64,000 nucleotides of DNA, taken from assembly GCA_027943335.1 (NCBI GenBank), contig BSBK01014857.1, positions 1 through 64,000 of the forward strand, written 5' to 3'. A program made the translations under genes and the position numbers. Below the pieces are notes generated by a model. That model saw only the letters and a list, made by a program, of their open reading frames with translations, did no database searches and was not told where the DNA came from. Each line of letters opens with the position of its first letter. Within the stretch, counting starts at the first letter, position 1. Positions 37,600 through 49,202 of this stretch are shown here, piece by piece. This DNA comes from Chamaecyparis obtusa (taxonomy: Eukaryota; Streptophyta; Pinopsida; Cupressales; Cupressaceae).

Positions 37600-39137
37600 C
37601 TTTTGTTTGCTCTTGTATAGGCAAAAAAAGTAGCTTCATCATTGACTCCATTGAAGTCTAGTTGCTCTCAATTGAAAAGAGTAGTCTCATTTTCTTGTGG
37701 TTCTTTTTGAGGAACTGATCCACTAGATGAAGCCTCTAATTGAGCTTGTGAGGCATTTTGAACCATTAGAGCTTGGTTCATCCATCAATTTGAACATGCA
37801 GCCTGATTATGAGGCTGATTACAAGGAAAGCACCACTCATTATCCATAGCCATATTATTTTGACTAGGAACCATATCCCTCACTGGATTTGTAGAATTTA
37901 GAGGTGCAGGGTTATATGGTTGGAATGGTCTCTAATTAAAACTTTGTCTTTGCCCTTGATAGCCTCCTTGGTATGGTGGCCTATTTTGCTGATAAGGCTG
38001 TCCCTAATTTTGATATTGTTGATTAGGACCTTGGTCTTGTGACTGAAATGGTGGTCTAATACCTTGACCTTGCTTCTTTAGATTTGTAATCTCTTTAGTT
38101 AAGGTCTACAACAAGTTTGTCATTTCTTACTGACTGCTTTGTTGGCTATTTTTTATTTCTTGTAGCTCTTGACCACTGGTACTAGCTTGAGGTGCTAATA
38201 TGGTGGGAATAGGGGTAAATGGGGGTACTTGGGTAGGTGCAATGGGTTGAAGGCTAGGAAAAATGGGCATTGGTGGTCTTCTAGCTATCATGCCTACCTG
38301 TATTAAACAATTTTCAGCCCTGATAGCTATGTCAAAGGCTTGGGGAAGAGAAGTACCACCCATAGACTGGATCATGATAGAAATTTGACCATTTAGACTT
38401 TGTAAATAATATAAAAAGGCATGTTCAGTTGATGGTCTTACAGAGATTGGGATTCTATTCCATGTTTTAAGGAATCTACTATTGTAATCTATCATTTTCT
38501 CTTGAGGGTCTCTCTTTATGGTTGTAAAATGCTCAACCAGAGATAAATTAGATGATTTATCCTCAAAATGTTTTCTTAATGCATCCCCTAATTCATCCCA
38601 TGAAGTAATAGAACCAACAGTTAGAGTTCTAAACCATTATAGAGCCTTACCTTTTAGAGAGGCTGATAATAATTTTGTGGCCACATCATCTTGAGTTATG
38701 TTGTGTATGTTGCAGATGGTGGTCACATCTCTTATGTGTTCAAAAGAAGTTGTCTGCCCTTCACCTGTGAAATCAGGTATACTCTTTAGTGCCACCAAGG
38801 GCACATCGTGATGTTGAACAAAGTTTAATGGGCTACCCTGATTGAAACGTGCAAAGACAAATGGTCTAGCCATTGCAGGAGCTGGAATTTGAAGATTAAC
38901 AACTATATGAGTTGTATTTGTTGCTGGATTTGACTCTTCCTCTAGATCTCTGGTTAGAGATCTACCTCTTCTTTTGGAATGAAAGGGACAAGGTCTCCTT
39001 TTTGATTTATCAAGAGGTGTAGACTGAACTCTCCTTGCAGGGGATGTTCTTTGAGTTGACCTGCTTTTGTGACTTCTTCTTGAAGGCAACTCTAAAAATT
39101 TAGTGGGCTTTGAGCTTCTAGTCTCAATCTTTCTCAT
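37600..39137 (-). pseudogene. Gypsy gag with zinc knuckle
   Basis: The first piece (38637-39137) is Arg/Ser-rich, then reads PFVFARFNQGSPLNFVQHHD and IPDFTGEGQTTSFEHIRDV, a retrotransposon gag core. The second piece (38127-38495) has YNSRFLKTWNRIP and SLPQAFDIAIRAENCL. Further stops follow through a Gln/Pro/Gly-rich region to CFPCNQPHNQAAC (near 37820), a CX2CX3HX4C zinc knuckle. Frame 2 is retained throughout with several TAA/TAG stops. Confidence 0.85.
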
Positions 39138-39276
39138 AAAATTTAATAAGGTTAGCCTTGATCTATGAAATTAGTGGAGTCGCCAGATATACTTTATAGA
39201 ACAACTTCTAAAAGTCTATATTATGTAATCTGTATATCAAAGATGACATAACCTTCAAACAATGAACTTATTTACT

Positions 39277-39298
39277 GTCCCACTGGGCATGCCAGAAT
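39277..39298 (-). other. Primer-binding site of level-3 gypsy element
   Basis: The minus strand reads TTCTGGCATGCCCAGTGGGA directly inside the 5' LTR edge (39299), the gypsy-type position and form. It fixes the orientation as minus. Confidence 0.7.
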
Positions 39299-40081
39299 TG
39301 TTATACACTAAGTTTGCACCCTTGTTTCAAGCTCTCTTGGTCTTGATAACTTAGTATAATATGGGAATCATCTCCAGGTTGTGGGATCTATGCTAACTGA
39401 GATGAGACCTCTAGGTTATAGGCTGGTTCCTCTTGGATAATCACCTTAATTTTCTTCTTGATAGGAAAAGTAAAACTTGAGGGGAAAAGGGATAGAAGGA
39501 ATGCTTGGAAGGGAAATGACTGAAAAGAAAACTACCTACTAGGAGATCACCAAAATTAGAGTTTGGATCTCAGTATAGAAGAATGGAATCAATGAAAATC
39601 TTAGGTCTAGTAGGTCACAACTTACTGAATAGGCTTCTATAAGTGTTTCATAGGAGGGCCTGAACATAAGACAAAACTTATGACCTGCAAGTAGACATTC
39701 ACTTTTGCAACTTGGTGTAGGATTGAGACAAGACTATTAGGGGGCTGAAGTATACCTACAAAACATCCAAATCAGATCAAACACAATAACACACATAATT
39801 ACAGAAAGTAAGAGGGCTTGGGAACCCTAAGTTGTCATTGAAAACATGCATATACTTTGATTCAATAAGAGATAATCAAAACAAGGAAGCATAGGGACAT
39901 GAAGGATTGTCACAAAATACCTCTACAATATTTGTATTATCAATGGAAATTTTTACAATTGCATAAGCTAGAGGGTAGAAATGATACCATGGATGACCCT
40001 TAAGAAAAGATGAATTTCTTCTACAATTGTGAACCTCTCTTTTTACAAAAAAGTCAATTCTGAGCTCAAAAGCTCCAAAAA

Positions 40082-40273
40082 TGTTAGAAATGGAAAGGAA
40101 ATATGCAAAAAATAAATAATACCAGGAAAGAATCTAAGCGAGTGAATGCATGAAAAAATATTACCATAAAAAAGGAGAGAGAAACCTCCAAGATCTAACA
40201 CAAGAGGGCAAGATGTTTGAAAGGGGAAACCAAAGAAATCCCCTTGTGACATTATGAATGAGGCATGAAAATC

Positions 40274-40342
<69 letters not shown>

Positions 40343-40708
40343 TTGTTCATACAATAACTGGGAAGAGGAAGAAAACCTCATAAGAAATGAGAGAGAGGAG
40401 CATCTCTTAAATAGAGATGAGAGAGAGGAGTTAGAATGTAACTCCCAAGTCTATGAATGCCACCATTCATAAGTGTGTGTGGGCCAAGTGTGAGATTCCT
40501 CTTAAGGAGGAATAAACTAATTTACAAATTATAATAAATATTTGTCCTCACATATTCTACTAGAGGATGAAATAGAATGTAGTGGAAAGAAGACAAAGAA
40601 GTATATTAGGATACCTTGGCTTATATCCTAATATATTACAACAAGAAAAGTCTAATAGTTCTAACCTTGGTTTATAAGTACACCAAGGAAAGATTACAAA
40701 TTCTAACA
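40082..40708 (-). repeat. 3' LTR of level-4 element, with expanded GA tract
   Basis: Collinear with 48614-49202. It contains a (GA)n of about 64 bp at 40276-40339, versus a shorter, interrupted tract in the partner LTR. Confidence 0.9.
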
Positions 40709-40718
40709 CCCCCCTTTA
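40709..40718 (-). other. Polypurine tract of level-4 element
   Basis: The minus strand reads TAAAGGGGGG immediately before TGTTAGAATTTG of the LTR. Confidence 0.8.
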
Positions 40719-41294
40719 ATCTTTACTTGGGATGATTACAACAAGGGGTATTAAACCCATAATTTATAACAATCTGCAACTTGATCTTCAAGATGAAGTA
40801 ATTTGATTATCTTCAAGTGTGTAGGAATCCATATGGTACATTAGTCTTCGATAGGAGTATAGGGGTCCTTTGGATGTGCCTTGATGAATCACCTGAAAAA
40901 AAAAACATAGAAAAAAGAACAAGACAACTATCCACAAGTAGAATTTCATCTTATATACAAGTTAGAAAATCTTTCAAGTTAAGTGATTATAATAAACTCT
41001 CATAAAGATAAATGTACTTGTTCATCAACATGCAATGGAGTTAACATGATATCTAAAATAAATCATAATCTCAAAATATAGGAACAATAATGCTCTCATA
41101 AAAGATATATACTAATGCACAAATGACCACAGACAAGGCCAACTAATGAAACCTACATCAACATTGCATCAGTCACATGGATATAGATAGTCCACTAATG
41201 AATTATCCCACTACAAGTGAATGGGTCATGATTCCATCACCTACATGACTCATGATCTAAGAAATGAAGTATGCAGAGCATTATCACATTAGTA
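40719..41294 (-). other. Interior of level-4 element, left of solo LTR
   Basis: AT-rich, with no retroviral coding. It ends at CAATT (41295-41299), the duplicated target of the solo LTR. Confidence 0.55.
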
Positions 41295-41299
41295 CAATT

Positions 41300-44002
41300 T
41301 GTTAGGCCATTTTTCTGTCATAGCAAAAATCCTTGAAAATGGCCTCTTTTCCTTGCAAATTTTGTTAAGTGGCCTGCTTTGCCTACAATCTCAGTCTTGA
41401 CTTGTGATGAGAATCCTTAGTGTTTCATGGTGTGTGCTCCTGCCCTATGTTCTTCCATGTTGTCACCTTGCTTCAGTCCAGATCGCATTTCCTGAATCAA
41501 AAAACCCAGAAAGTTATTCGAGTTTCAAGGTCTGCTGGAAATAATTTCAAAATCTGCCACAGTGTCGAAAACCCACAATGTTTTTGAAAATCCATGATAT
41601 TTTCAGTCTGTGTGTAAACCCTCATTGTTCTCAACCTTTGACTTCCAACTTTTGTGCGCTTACCTTTCAGTGTTTCGATAATCCTGTGTGTTTTCGATCA
41701 TTCGCCATTGTGAAAACCTTGGATATTTTCGATCTTTCACCGAAAACCCTATGTGTTTTCAACCTTGCATTTCTTTTTTTCTACTGGCACTCCTTGTTCA
41801 TCAGTCTTAAGTGCGCAAGTGCGATGGTTGGTGGGCCCAGATTCTTCAAGCGGCAGAGGGAGGAGATCGACAGTCGGCATGTGATCACATGGAATATTCT
41901 CACCCTATGCGATCATGCACCTATCGTTGATTTTGTTTGTTTCATGTAAGTGGGCCCGATGTTAGAGGGGAGGTGAAGGTGTATGTTCCTATTGGTTGTC
42001 GCATGATTGCATGTCAGAGTTTTCTGACATGCAACCATGTGATTGGTTCCTTCCTTGCACATGAGGCCCGATGGTGGTTGTTGTTTGGTGGTCTGAGGTG
42101 GTGATGTGGTAGCCTGGGGTTGGCTATCGCATGATCGCATAGCCTAGTTTTTGGCTATGCAATCATGCGACCACTTGCCACGTGTCCTTGGGGCTCGGTG
42201 GCATTTCATGATGTGGGGTCTTCTGGTGGGTCCAAGATGTCACGCAGGGCTGGTGTTTTCTTTCCATTGGCCGGCAGGTGGTGATGTGGTGGTCTTATGG
42301 CCTTGTCGCATGATCACAAGGGCCATTTCCACGGCTTGCAATCATGCGAAAAACCCCTTGGTGTTAGCTTCATGTGGTGGCGGTTATGCTAGTGGTTATG
42401 GTTCGCGGGTTGTCGCATGTTCGCGTAGCCCATTTCTAGGCTATGCGATCATGCGACAACTATTTGGCGTTGCCATTGTGGAGTTAACCCAAGGTGTTTG
42501 AATGGTTAAAAATTGAAGCCCATGAAGTGCATGGTGACCATTTGCTTTCATTTTTTAATCTCTGAGGACATTTCTAGTGACCAAAAAGCACTGAAATTGA
42601 TGACAGAAAGGACCAGAGTTGGTAAAACTAATTTTCTCCACCGCTCCAGTGTGCTCCAGGGTGTGAAATGATTGTAGGAGAGGAGTGTCTTGCCATAGGG
42701 GAGTTAATAAAATGTACCAGGGGCAGTTGTAGGGTCACTTCTAGTTTGAATTTTGCAAATTTTTTATTGATCTTTGGTGCCTTTCAGAGATTCTTTCATG
42801 ATTGAAAATCAAGTGTTTATTGCTTGCAGGGTTCAGTGTTTTTCCCTCCGATTGTGGTAAATTGTTTTGAATTTTGATTTGATTATTTTGGTGGGTGAAA
42901 TCCTAACCCTGGTTACCCATAGCTTGTTGCATCCTACTGTTTGGGATTCCAAGGTAACTAGTGGTATAAATTGCAGGTTGTTCATTTATGTAAGGGTTCC
43001 TTCTTCTACAAATTTTTGAGGAAAAATTGGTTCTAGTGAAAGGTTCTGTCCTACAATTTTCTCCTTCTCTCTACATATAAGGTGTTCTTCTTCCATTGCT
43101 GGTTCAGAGAATACAATGCATATTGTAACAAATTTATCTTATGTGTGAGGATTTAATATATTCTTACTGTTACCAAGCTATCTCCATTTGAGCTTTGAAT
43201 TCATTGATCATACATTAAGGGTGTTTGATTTGTCTGCTTGTATTGCCTATGCGTTTGCAAGTGGAGTTGTCTTCGCAGAGATAACTGGTTTAGGGTTAGT
43301 GTTCATGTGTGTATGGGCTGAAATATCAAGGATAGGTCATGCTTGTCTTCCAGTGGATGCTGGTTAATGTATTATCTTTTCATAGGTCTCTTCTAAGGGG
43401 AGGGTCAAAATCCTTTGATGGATAATAACATGCTTGAATGCATAGGTGGGTGTTAAGTTGAGGTTTGGCCATGGTGTGTGATTGATGTTAGGCATCAACA
43501 CATTGGGTATATTATTTTCTTGTTTCATAGTTGTCCCTTGCAATACTATATTTGACTCTATGGCCCAATGGACAAGGCACTGGTCTATGAGAGACTTAGG
43601 GCATCTCAGGGGACCTTTCAATTCATTTAAAATCATTTCAATTTAGTCCCACCTTTTCCCTTTCTTGTTGATAGGTTAGGTCTCTGGTTTTCATACTCAC
43701 TCCATGCAAGCTGGGCTATTGCATGAGATATTGGCTTCATTGAGGTACAGGATACCTAGAAGAGTTTGAGAACCATTCCACAGTCAAGTACCTACAGGCC
43801 TGTAGTGTGACATAAGTTAATATGTGTGTGCAGATGAGGTATACCACCTGAGTGATGTGGAGCTCAAAGTGTAGGAGGATCTCTCTTTGATCCTTGTCAG
43901 TTGGCCCTTTTTCCTATCAGATTTGGAGTGTTGAGTGAATGTGACACTAGCCCTGTCAATCCTAATGCCAAGCTGACCTTTGGAGAAAAAGAAACACCAA
44001 CA
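41300..44002 (+). mobile_element. Level-5 solo LTR, relative of the 4.2-kb LTR family
   Basis: Exact TSD CAATT (41295-41299 and 44003-44007). It begins TGTTAGGCCATTTTTCTGTC and ends AAACACCAACA. In reverse complement it matches the 2841-7027 LTR at both ends, notably 43090-44002 against 2841-3780. It is shorter (2.7 kb), and its middle carries a hairpin cluster in place of the TCRCTGAAT series. One LTR with one TSD pair indicates loss of the interior by LTR-LTR recombination. Confidence 0.85.
41990..42465. repeat. Series of four TCGCATGATCGC hairpins in solo LTR
   Basis: Inverted pairs: GTCGCATGATTGCATGTCAG with TGACATGCAACCATGTGA (about 41998-42043); ATCGCATGATCGCATAGCC with GGCTATGCAATCATGCGA (42125-42171); GTCGCATGATCACAAGGGCC with GGCTTGCAATCATGCGA (42305-42350); GTCGCATGTTCGCGTAGCC with GGCTATGCGATCATGCGAC (42412-42458). 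Arms are about 18 bp with short loops. Confidence 0.88.
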
Positions 44003-44007
44003 CAATT

Positions 44008-47000
44008 ATCAAAGAAATGTAAGAGAGAAAAAGATAGAACATGAGCCTTAAGTAATAGATCAATTCAAGATTCAGATTTCCAAGCATAATTATTAATGCA
44101 GATCAATGAAAGGTTTATGAGGAGAAACAACATATTGCCTCCAAATAAGAAATCCATCATGGACAAGAAACATCATTGCCATGAGGAAAGAGATCAAGAT
44201 GGGTCAAAACAACTTTCTCAAACAAGAGTCTCCTATATTGGAGTGCCCCAAGATATGGTACCCGCGTCACCTTATATACTCAAAGTGAAACTCATACCAT
44301 GAATCAAACAATTCTAAGAGCATACACCAAGAAGAAAAAGAATTTTGAAGGGGAAATCCCTATAAAATATCATCCTCATATTGAGGACCAAAGTAGAACA
44401 AATGGAGGGAAACTCCATTGAGTAAGTGCAAACCAATTATAGGATGGAGGGATACTCCACAGGCCAGATAAGGCAACTATGGGTTAGTTAAAAAACTGTC
44501 AGGTCCACCATAGTTAACCTTGAAAAAAATGGCTCCTGATGCAACTTACAAAAAAAAACATTTATATAAGAGAATGGTATGAAACCATAAAATGCTACCA
44601 TGATCATAAAGAGATGCTATAAAAGCATAAAACTATAACTATATGCAAATAGATCAATAGAACATAATAGCATTGAATCAAATTACTGAATAATGAAGGC
44701 AATAGTGTAAGATAACTCATAAACTTGAATAAATTGAGATAAATAAAAAATATATGGAAGAGAAATATAAATTATTTGGTATCAGTTAAAATCTCCATGC
44801 AAGGTGAACATAAGTACAAATACTTAAACATAATTATATCCTTGATAGATTCAAGTGAACAAGGAATGATGGTGAGATATCACCAATTACCAAAAATAGC
44901 CACTGTCCCTTCCAAAGAAATAGATAAAAGAACCCTCAAATAGATATGAAACTTAATTTCAAGAATGAAGTAAGGACTATAATCCAAAATAAAGTGAAAT
45001 GGAATAAAAAAGGCAAAACTTAAAAAAAGTGGGCATGGCCATGCCAAAAAAAAAGGAAAAGGAGAAATCTTAAAGAAAATCATAAAAGGAAAAAGAAGAG
45101 TGAACAATGTACACTATTTTAAGTTCACATGATCTAAATAATCATCACCATTAATATTAGAAAAAAGATGCATTACGAGAAGAGTTAAGAGAATGAGATT
45201 GGTCCTCCACTGCCTTAAAAAATGCATAAATTACATCAGAAAATAATCCAATGATAAAGAATCTTTTGTAGCTGAAAGATAAGATTTGAAGAGGAATCCA
45301 AAGATTTCTACTAAAGTTCACTCAAGCTAATATAAAATGACATGGTCTAAGTACCATAAATATTATTCATGCTCTGATCTCAAAAATAAACATACCAAAA
45401 AAATTATGACTTTAATTGCTTTAAAAAACACTCTGATAGCTCATATCATGATGCTTCTTAAACAAGTAACTAAAAGAAAAGTAATTTCCTAACTATCAAG
45501 CTTGTACATCATATCCTTCTATTGCCTAAGATCTGGAGTCTCGACAAACTATAGGGAAAATCCATATCAACATAATAAATAATTTAATCAACATCTATAA
45601 AAGTCAAAACTATGAATTTTAATTGAAAATCATCAAGAATATATAATAATAAGGATACATTATCTTGTAGCATCATAATATGTCTAATATACTCCATCAA
45701 CCATTGTAATTAAAAAAATCAAAATAGTCGTAATAACAAGAAAATTATCATATAGAAAATTGAGTCTTATGTAACAAATTGTAATTTACAAGTCTAAAAG
45801 ATTACTAAATATAGTTATAATCTAAACTAAATATTGTTAAAAAGCAACATAAAAAAAATTGAATAATCTATGTTATCAAATGTCTCAAACATGTAAAAAT
45901 AATCTTTAAATATTCTCAACACAATATTAAATTCATCATAAGATTATAAACTAAATAACTTAAATTATAAAGATAAATAGAAAATTGAATTTTTAAAATA
46001 AAGAAAATTAAAAACAATTTACTAAATTTATTAACAATTTAATAATAAAACTTAAAATTAATTTTTCCAAAAAAACAATAAAAGTAAAGAAAAAACTTAA
46101 AAGTTTTAAAAAACTCAAAGTAAAAAGCTTAGACTTAAAAAAGACCCTTACGTTAAGCTTAAAATACTTAAAAATTTCACTTTAAATTGCTAAGTTAAAT
46201 GGAACTTGAAGTCACGAGAACTATTGTTTTCTTATACTGTTTAAAACTAAGTGTGAGGTATTTAATAGAGACAACCAATAAACGTAAATATACTGCAAAA
46301 ATATTATTCCTTGCAAAACGTTAGCAGAAGATAATGATTATACTGCAACGGTTGAACAGACTGGTCAATAAAATCAATATATGACCATTAATTAAGACTC
46401 AAAGCTTGTTAAAGACAATCTGTTGAATATCAAATATCTAATTTTGACACTTCAAACTCTAAATGAATCATACGACAACATTCAGAAGGAAACAAATCAA
46501 TAGAATAACCTGCAAAAAAAAGAATGATTAGCCTGACAGAGAATAACAGGCAATTTTATATATAAAATGTAACTGTATAGTAACTCCAATAATAATGAAG
46601 AGAAGGCGTTAAACTAAAGATAGACAAAACGTGGCGTCTAAAATGATACAAGCTGCAATGAAATGAATAACCGGTGATTGGAATGTAAGGTCTGCAAAAA
46701 AAATACAACCTTTTTGAATGAAGAAACCTTTCATGTAACACTGTTGTTATAATTAAGTATCTGCATTTCTCCAACAACAACGCCAAACGAACGAACAAAA
46801 TAGCCTCTCTCAGGCAATCTTGTACTCTATAATAACTATATTGAAACGTAAACAACACAACGATTGAACTTTTAATGAAGCTGGGAAATCGCTTGAATTT
46901 CCTTATTAAAATAAAGTAGAGATGATAACGCTAATTAAAGGTGAAAGGTGAAGAAATACAAGGGATAAATGACGATAAAGGTCTTGAGAAGGGAGGATAA

Positions 47001-47773
47001 ACTTTTATCGAAACTCTTATCAAAATTTGCTAAGAGTAGAAACTAGATAAACTATCAAATAAGCGTACTCTAGTTTGCATACGCTATAATAAACCAGTTT
47101 AATACTGTAGAAAATAACTTGGTACCAGAAGTATACATTTATAAGATATCGTCTAAGGAGAGATTGAAAAAACTGTTCGCATTCAATCAAAACCGAAACC
47201 AAAGCTATCTAAAAATGAGAATAAAAAAATGAGACACGAAAAATACGGTAAAAAAGAACCGTTAATGCAGAGAACAAAGTCTAAAAAAAATGAGAATGTT
47301 GTTGTTGTTATTGCAAATCACCACAATCAAAGCAAAAAAAACTTTTAGAAAATTGATGTTAGGGCAGATGCTGAGCGACTAAGGTACAAGTATGAGGATA
47401 ATAGAGTTAAAAATTTGAAAGTTTTACTACAACTATTTTCATTTTGCTTCAGAATTTCAGCTTTTGCTCATTTCTAAGGAAAATAATTTTAATTTCTATT
47501 CCCAAGGTCAATAAACCATCTAAGAAACTTCTATTTCCGTAAACAATCAAACAATTTTGTGGAAATCATATCAGAAAAAGGCAAAATTCATTTTGACAAT
47601 TAGATTCAGCATCTTTTTTTTTCAAAAGCACATAAATTTTTTCTTGGCTATCGGATTTTCACAAACAAGTACTTGAAAACCCTGTCGTTTTCTATCAAAA
47701 ATTGCAGGTCGAAGCTGGTGCATTTTATTCTCTTCAATAGGTCATATCTTTCAATAGGTGATAAGATGAATGC
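44008..47773. other. Interior of level-4 element, AT-rich, no retroviral gene
   Basis: 3.8 kb very rich in A and T with frequent A-runs. Minus frames at 46556-46858 and 47020-47202 have no recognisable content. I see no RT, integrase, protease or CCHC motif. Confidence 0.55.
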
Positions 47774-48142
47774 ATGGCAGTGACAGTGGAGATGCAGGCT
47801 ATTCATACACTGTTGGAGACTATTCAAAGCTCGGGAGGCCTGAGACAATTTGAGCTGGACGTTTTGACGAAGGAAAGAGAACTAGTAGGGTTTAGAGAAA
47901 GTGTAAATACATTGACATCAGAAGTTCTACGACTGAAGAAAATGTGTACAGAGTGAAGAGAAGTGGAAGAAGCATTGCGACAGAAATGGAAAAAGATTGA
48001 ACAAATTGATGGGTGCAGGACAGAATTGGAATCAATATATACAGCTCTTTGCAAGGCTTCAACCTGGGACATTGCTTTTATAAGATGTGGCTTCACCGAA
48101 GGGTCTATTGTTGTAATATATATATCCTATCATTCTATGTGA
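47774..48142 (+). pseudogene. Probable captured host-gene fragment, coiled-coil protein
   Basis: Starts ATG at 47774 ([18 protein letters not shown]) and continues [25 protein letters not shown]. After a TGA that fits CGA to TGA it resumes REVEEALRQKWKKIEQID and RTELESIYTALCKAS near 48060. Composition is that of an ordinary plant cytosolic protein with heptad-like coiled coil, unlike gag or pol. The later codons (WDIAFIRCGFTEG) may be retained intron. It lies on the strand opposite to the surrounding element. I believe it resembles a conserved small plant coiled-coil protein but cannot name it with confidence. Confidence 0.5.
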
Positions 48143-48600
48143 TCAAAATTTCACGTATAATGTAGTGAGGCATAATGCCCGGGAGTGATTTTTCACCAGT
48201 CTGTCATAAAATATAAAGAAGATTGAAAAAAGAGAGAGCTGAGAAAGATAAATGAAATGATAAACTACAGATTAAATACATATTTTAAACAAACGAATGA
48301 AATGAGAAATAAACAGAATATAAACAACAAACAAAGATATAAGTAAAATGGATCTAAAAAGGTTAGATTTTTGAACCCTGCAAAAAAGATTAGAGAAAGA
48401 AATAGATATATTTAGCAGATAGAGATAAATAAACCTGCAAGAATGTTAGAACAAAACAAGAGTTAATCGGGTTTGGCGGTAAACCAGCCAAACTCCAAAA
48501 AATTTTAATTTTTTCCAACTTAAGAAATTAGTGAAATCTCTTTCAAGAGTCTCCTTCGAATCGTGCCTTCATGCAAACCCTCAAAAAATAAAGATTAAAC
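48143..48600. other. Interior of level-4 element beside 5' LTR
   Basis: A-rich leader region with no gene. It ends at the decayed primer-binding site. Confidence 0.5.
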
Positions 48601-48613
48601 CGTTCTGATATAA
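48601..48613 (-). other. Decayed Met-tRNA-type primer-binding site of level-4 element
   Basis: The minus strand reads TTATATCAGAACG next to the LTR edge, close to the copia consensus TTGGTATCAGAGC with several substitutions. Confidence 0.55.
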
Positions 48614-49202
48614 TGTTAGAAATGGAAATGAAATATGCAAAAAATAAATAATACCAGGAAAGAATCTAAGCGAGTGAATGCATGAAAAAATATTACCATA
48701 AACAAGGAGAGAGAAAGCTCCTAGATCCAACACAAGAAGGCAAGATGTTTGAAAGGGGAAAGCAAAGAAAACCCCTTGTGACATTATGAATGAGGCATGA
48801 AAAGCCTAAGAGAGAGAGAGAGAGGGAGAGAGCAAATTGCTCATAAAATAATTGAGAAGAGGAACAAAACCTCATAAGAAATGAGAGAGAGGAGCATCTC
48901 TTAAATAGAGATGAGAGAGAGGAGTTAGAATGTAACTCCCAAGTCTATGAATGCCACCATTCATAAGTGTGTGTGGGCCAAGTGTTAGATTCCTCTTAAG
49001 GAGGAATAAACTAATTTACAAATTATAATAAATATTTGTCCTCACATATTCCACTAGAGGATGAAATAGAATGTAGTGGAAAGAAGACAAAGAAATATAT
49101 TAGGATACCTTGGCTTATATCCTAATATATTACAACAAGAAAAGTCTAATAGTTCTAACCTTGGTTTATAAGTACACCAAGGAAAGATTACAAATTCTAA
49201 CA
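48614..49202 (-). repeat. 5' LTR of level-4 element
   Basis: 589 bp, collinear with 40082-40708. The GA tract is short and interrupted (48809-48832), which accounts for most of the length difference. Confidence 0.9.

Larger units (their letters stand above)
40082..49202 (-). mobile_element. Level-4 copia-type non-autonomous element in gypsy LTR
   Basis: TSD AAAAA at 40077-40081 and 49203-49207. LTRs are 627 and 589 bp with ends TGTTAGAAATGG and TTCTAACA. The minus strand shows AAAGGGGGG directly before the 40082-40708 LTR and a decayed Met-tRNA-like site (ATATCAGAACGG) next to the 48614-49202 LTR, so orientation is minus. Net length without the solo LTR is about 6.4 kb. No retroviral domain is visible in the interior, so it is a LARD-like element. 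A probable host-gene fragment lies within, on the opposite strand. Confidence 0.85.

Noticed and set aside
41578..42501. Several ORFs over 75 codons within the solo LTR
   Set aside because: Low-stop frames over the hairpin cluster and LTR body; no protein-like composition, and the LTR context argues against genes.
40709..48613. Possible full copia pol in the level-4 element
   Set aside because: I looked for RT, integrase, protease and CCHC motifs on the minus strand and found none.
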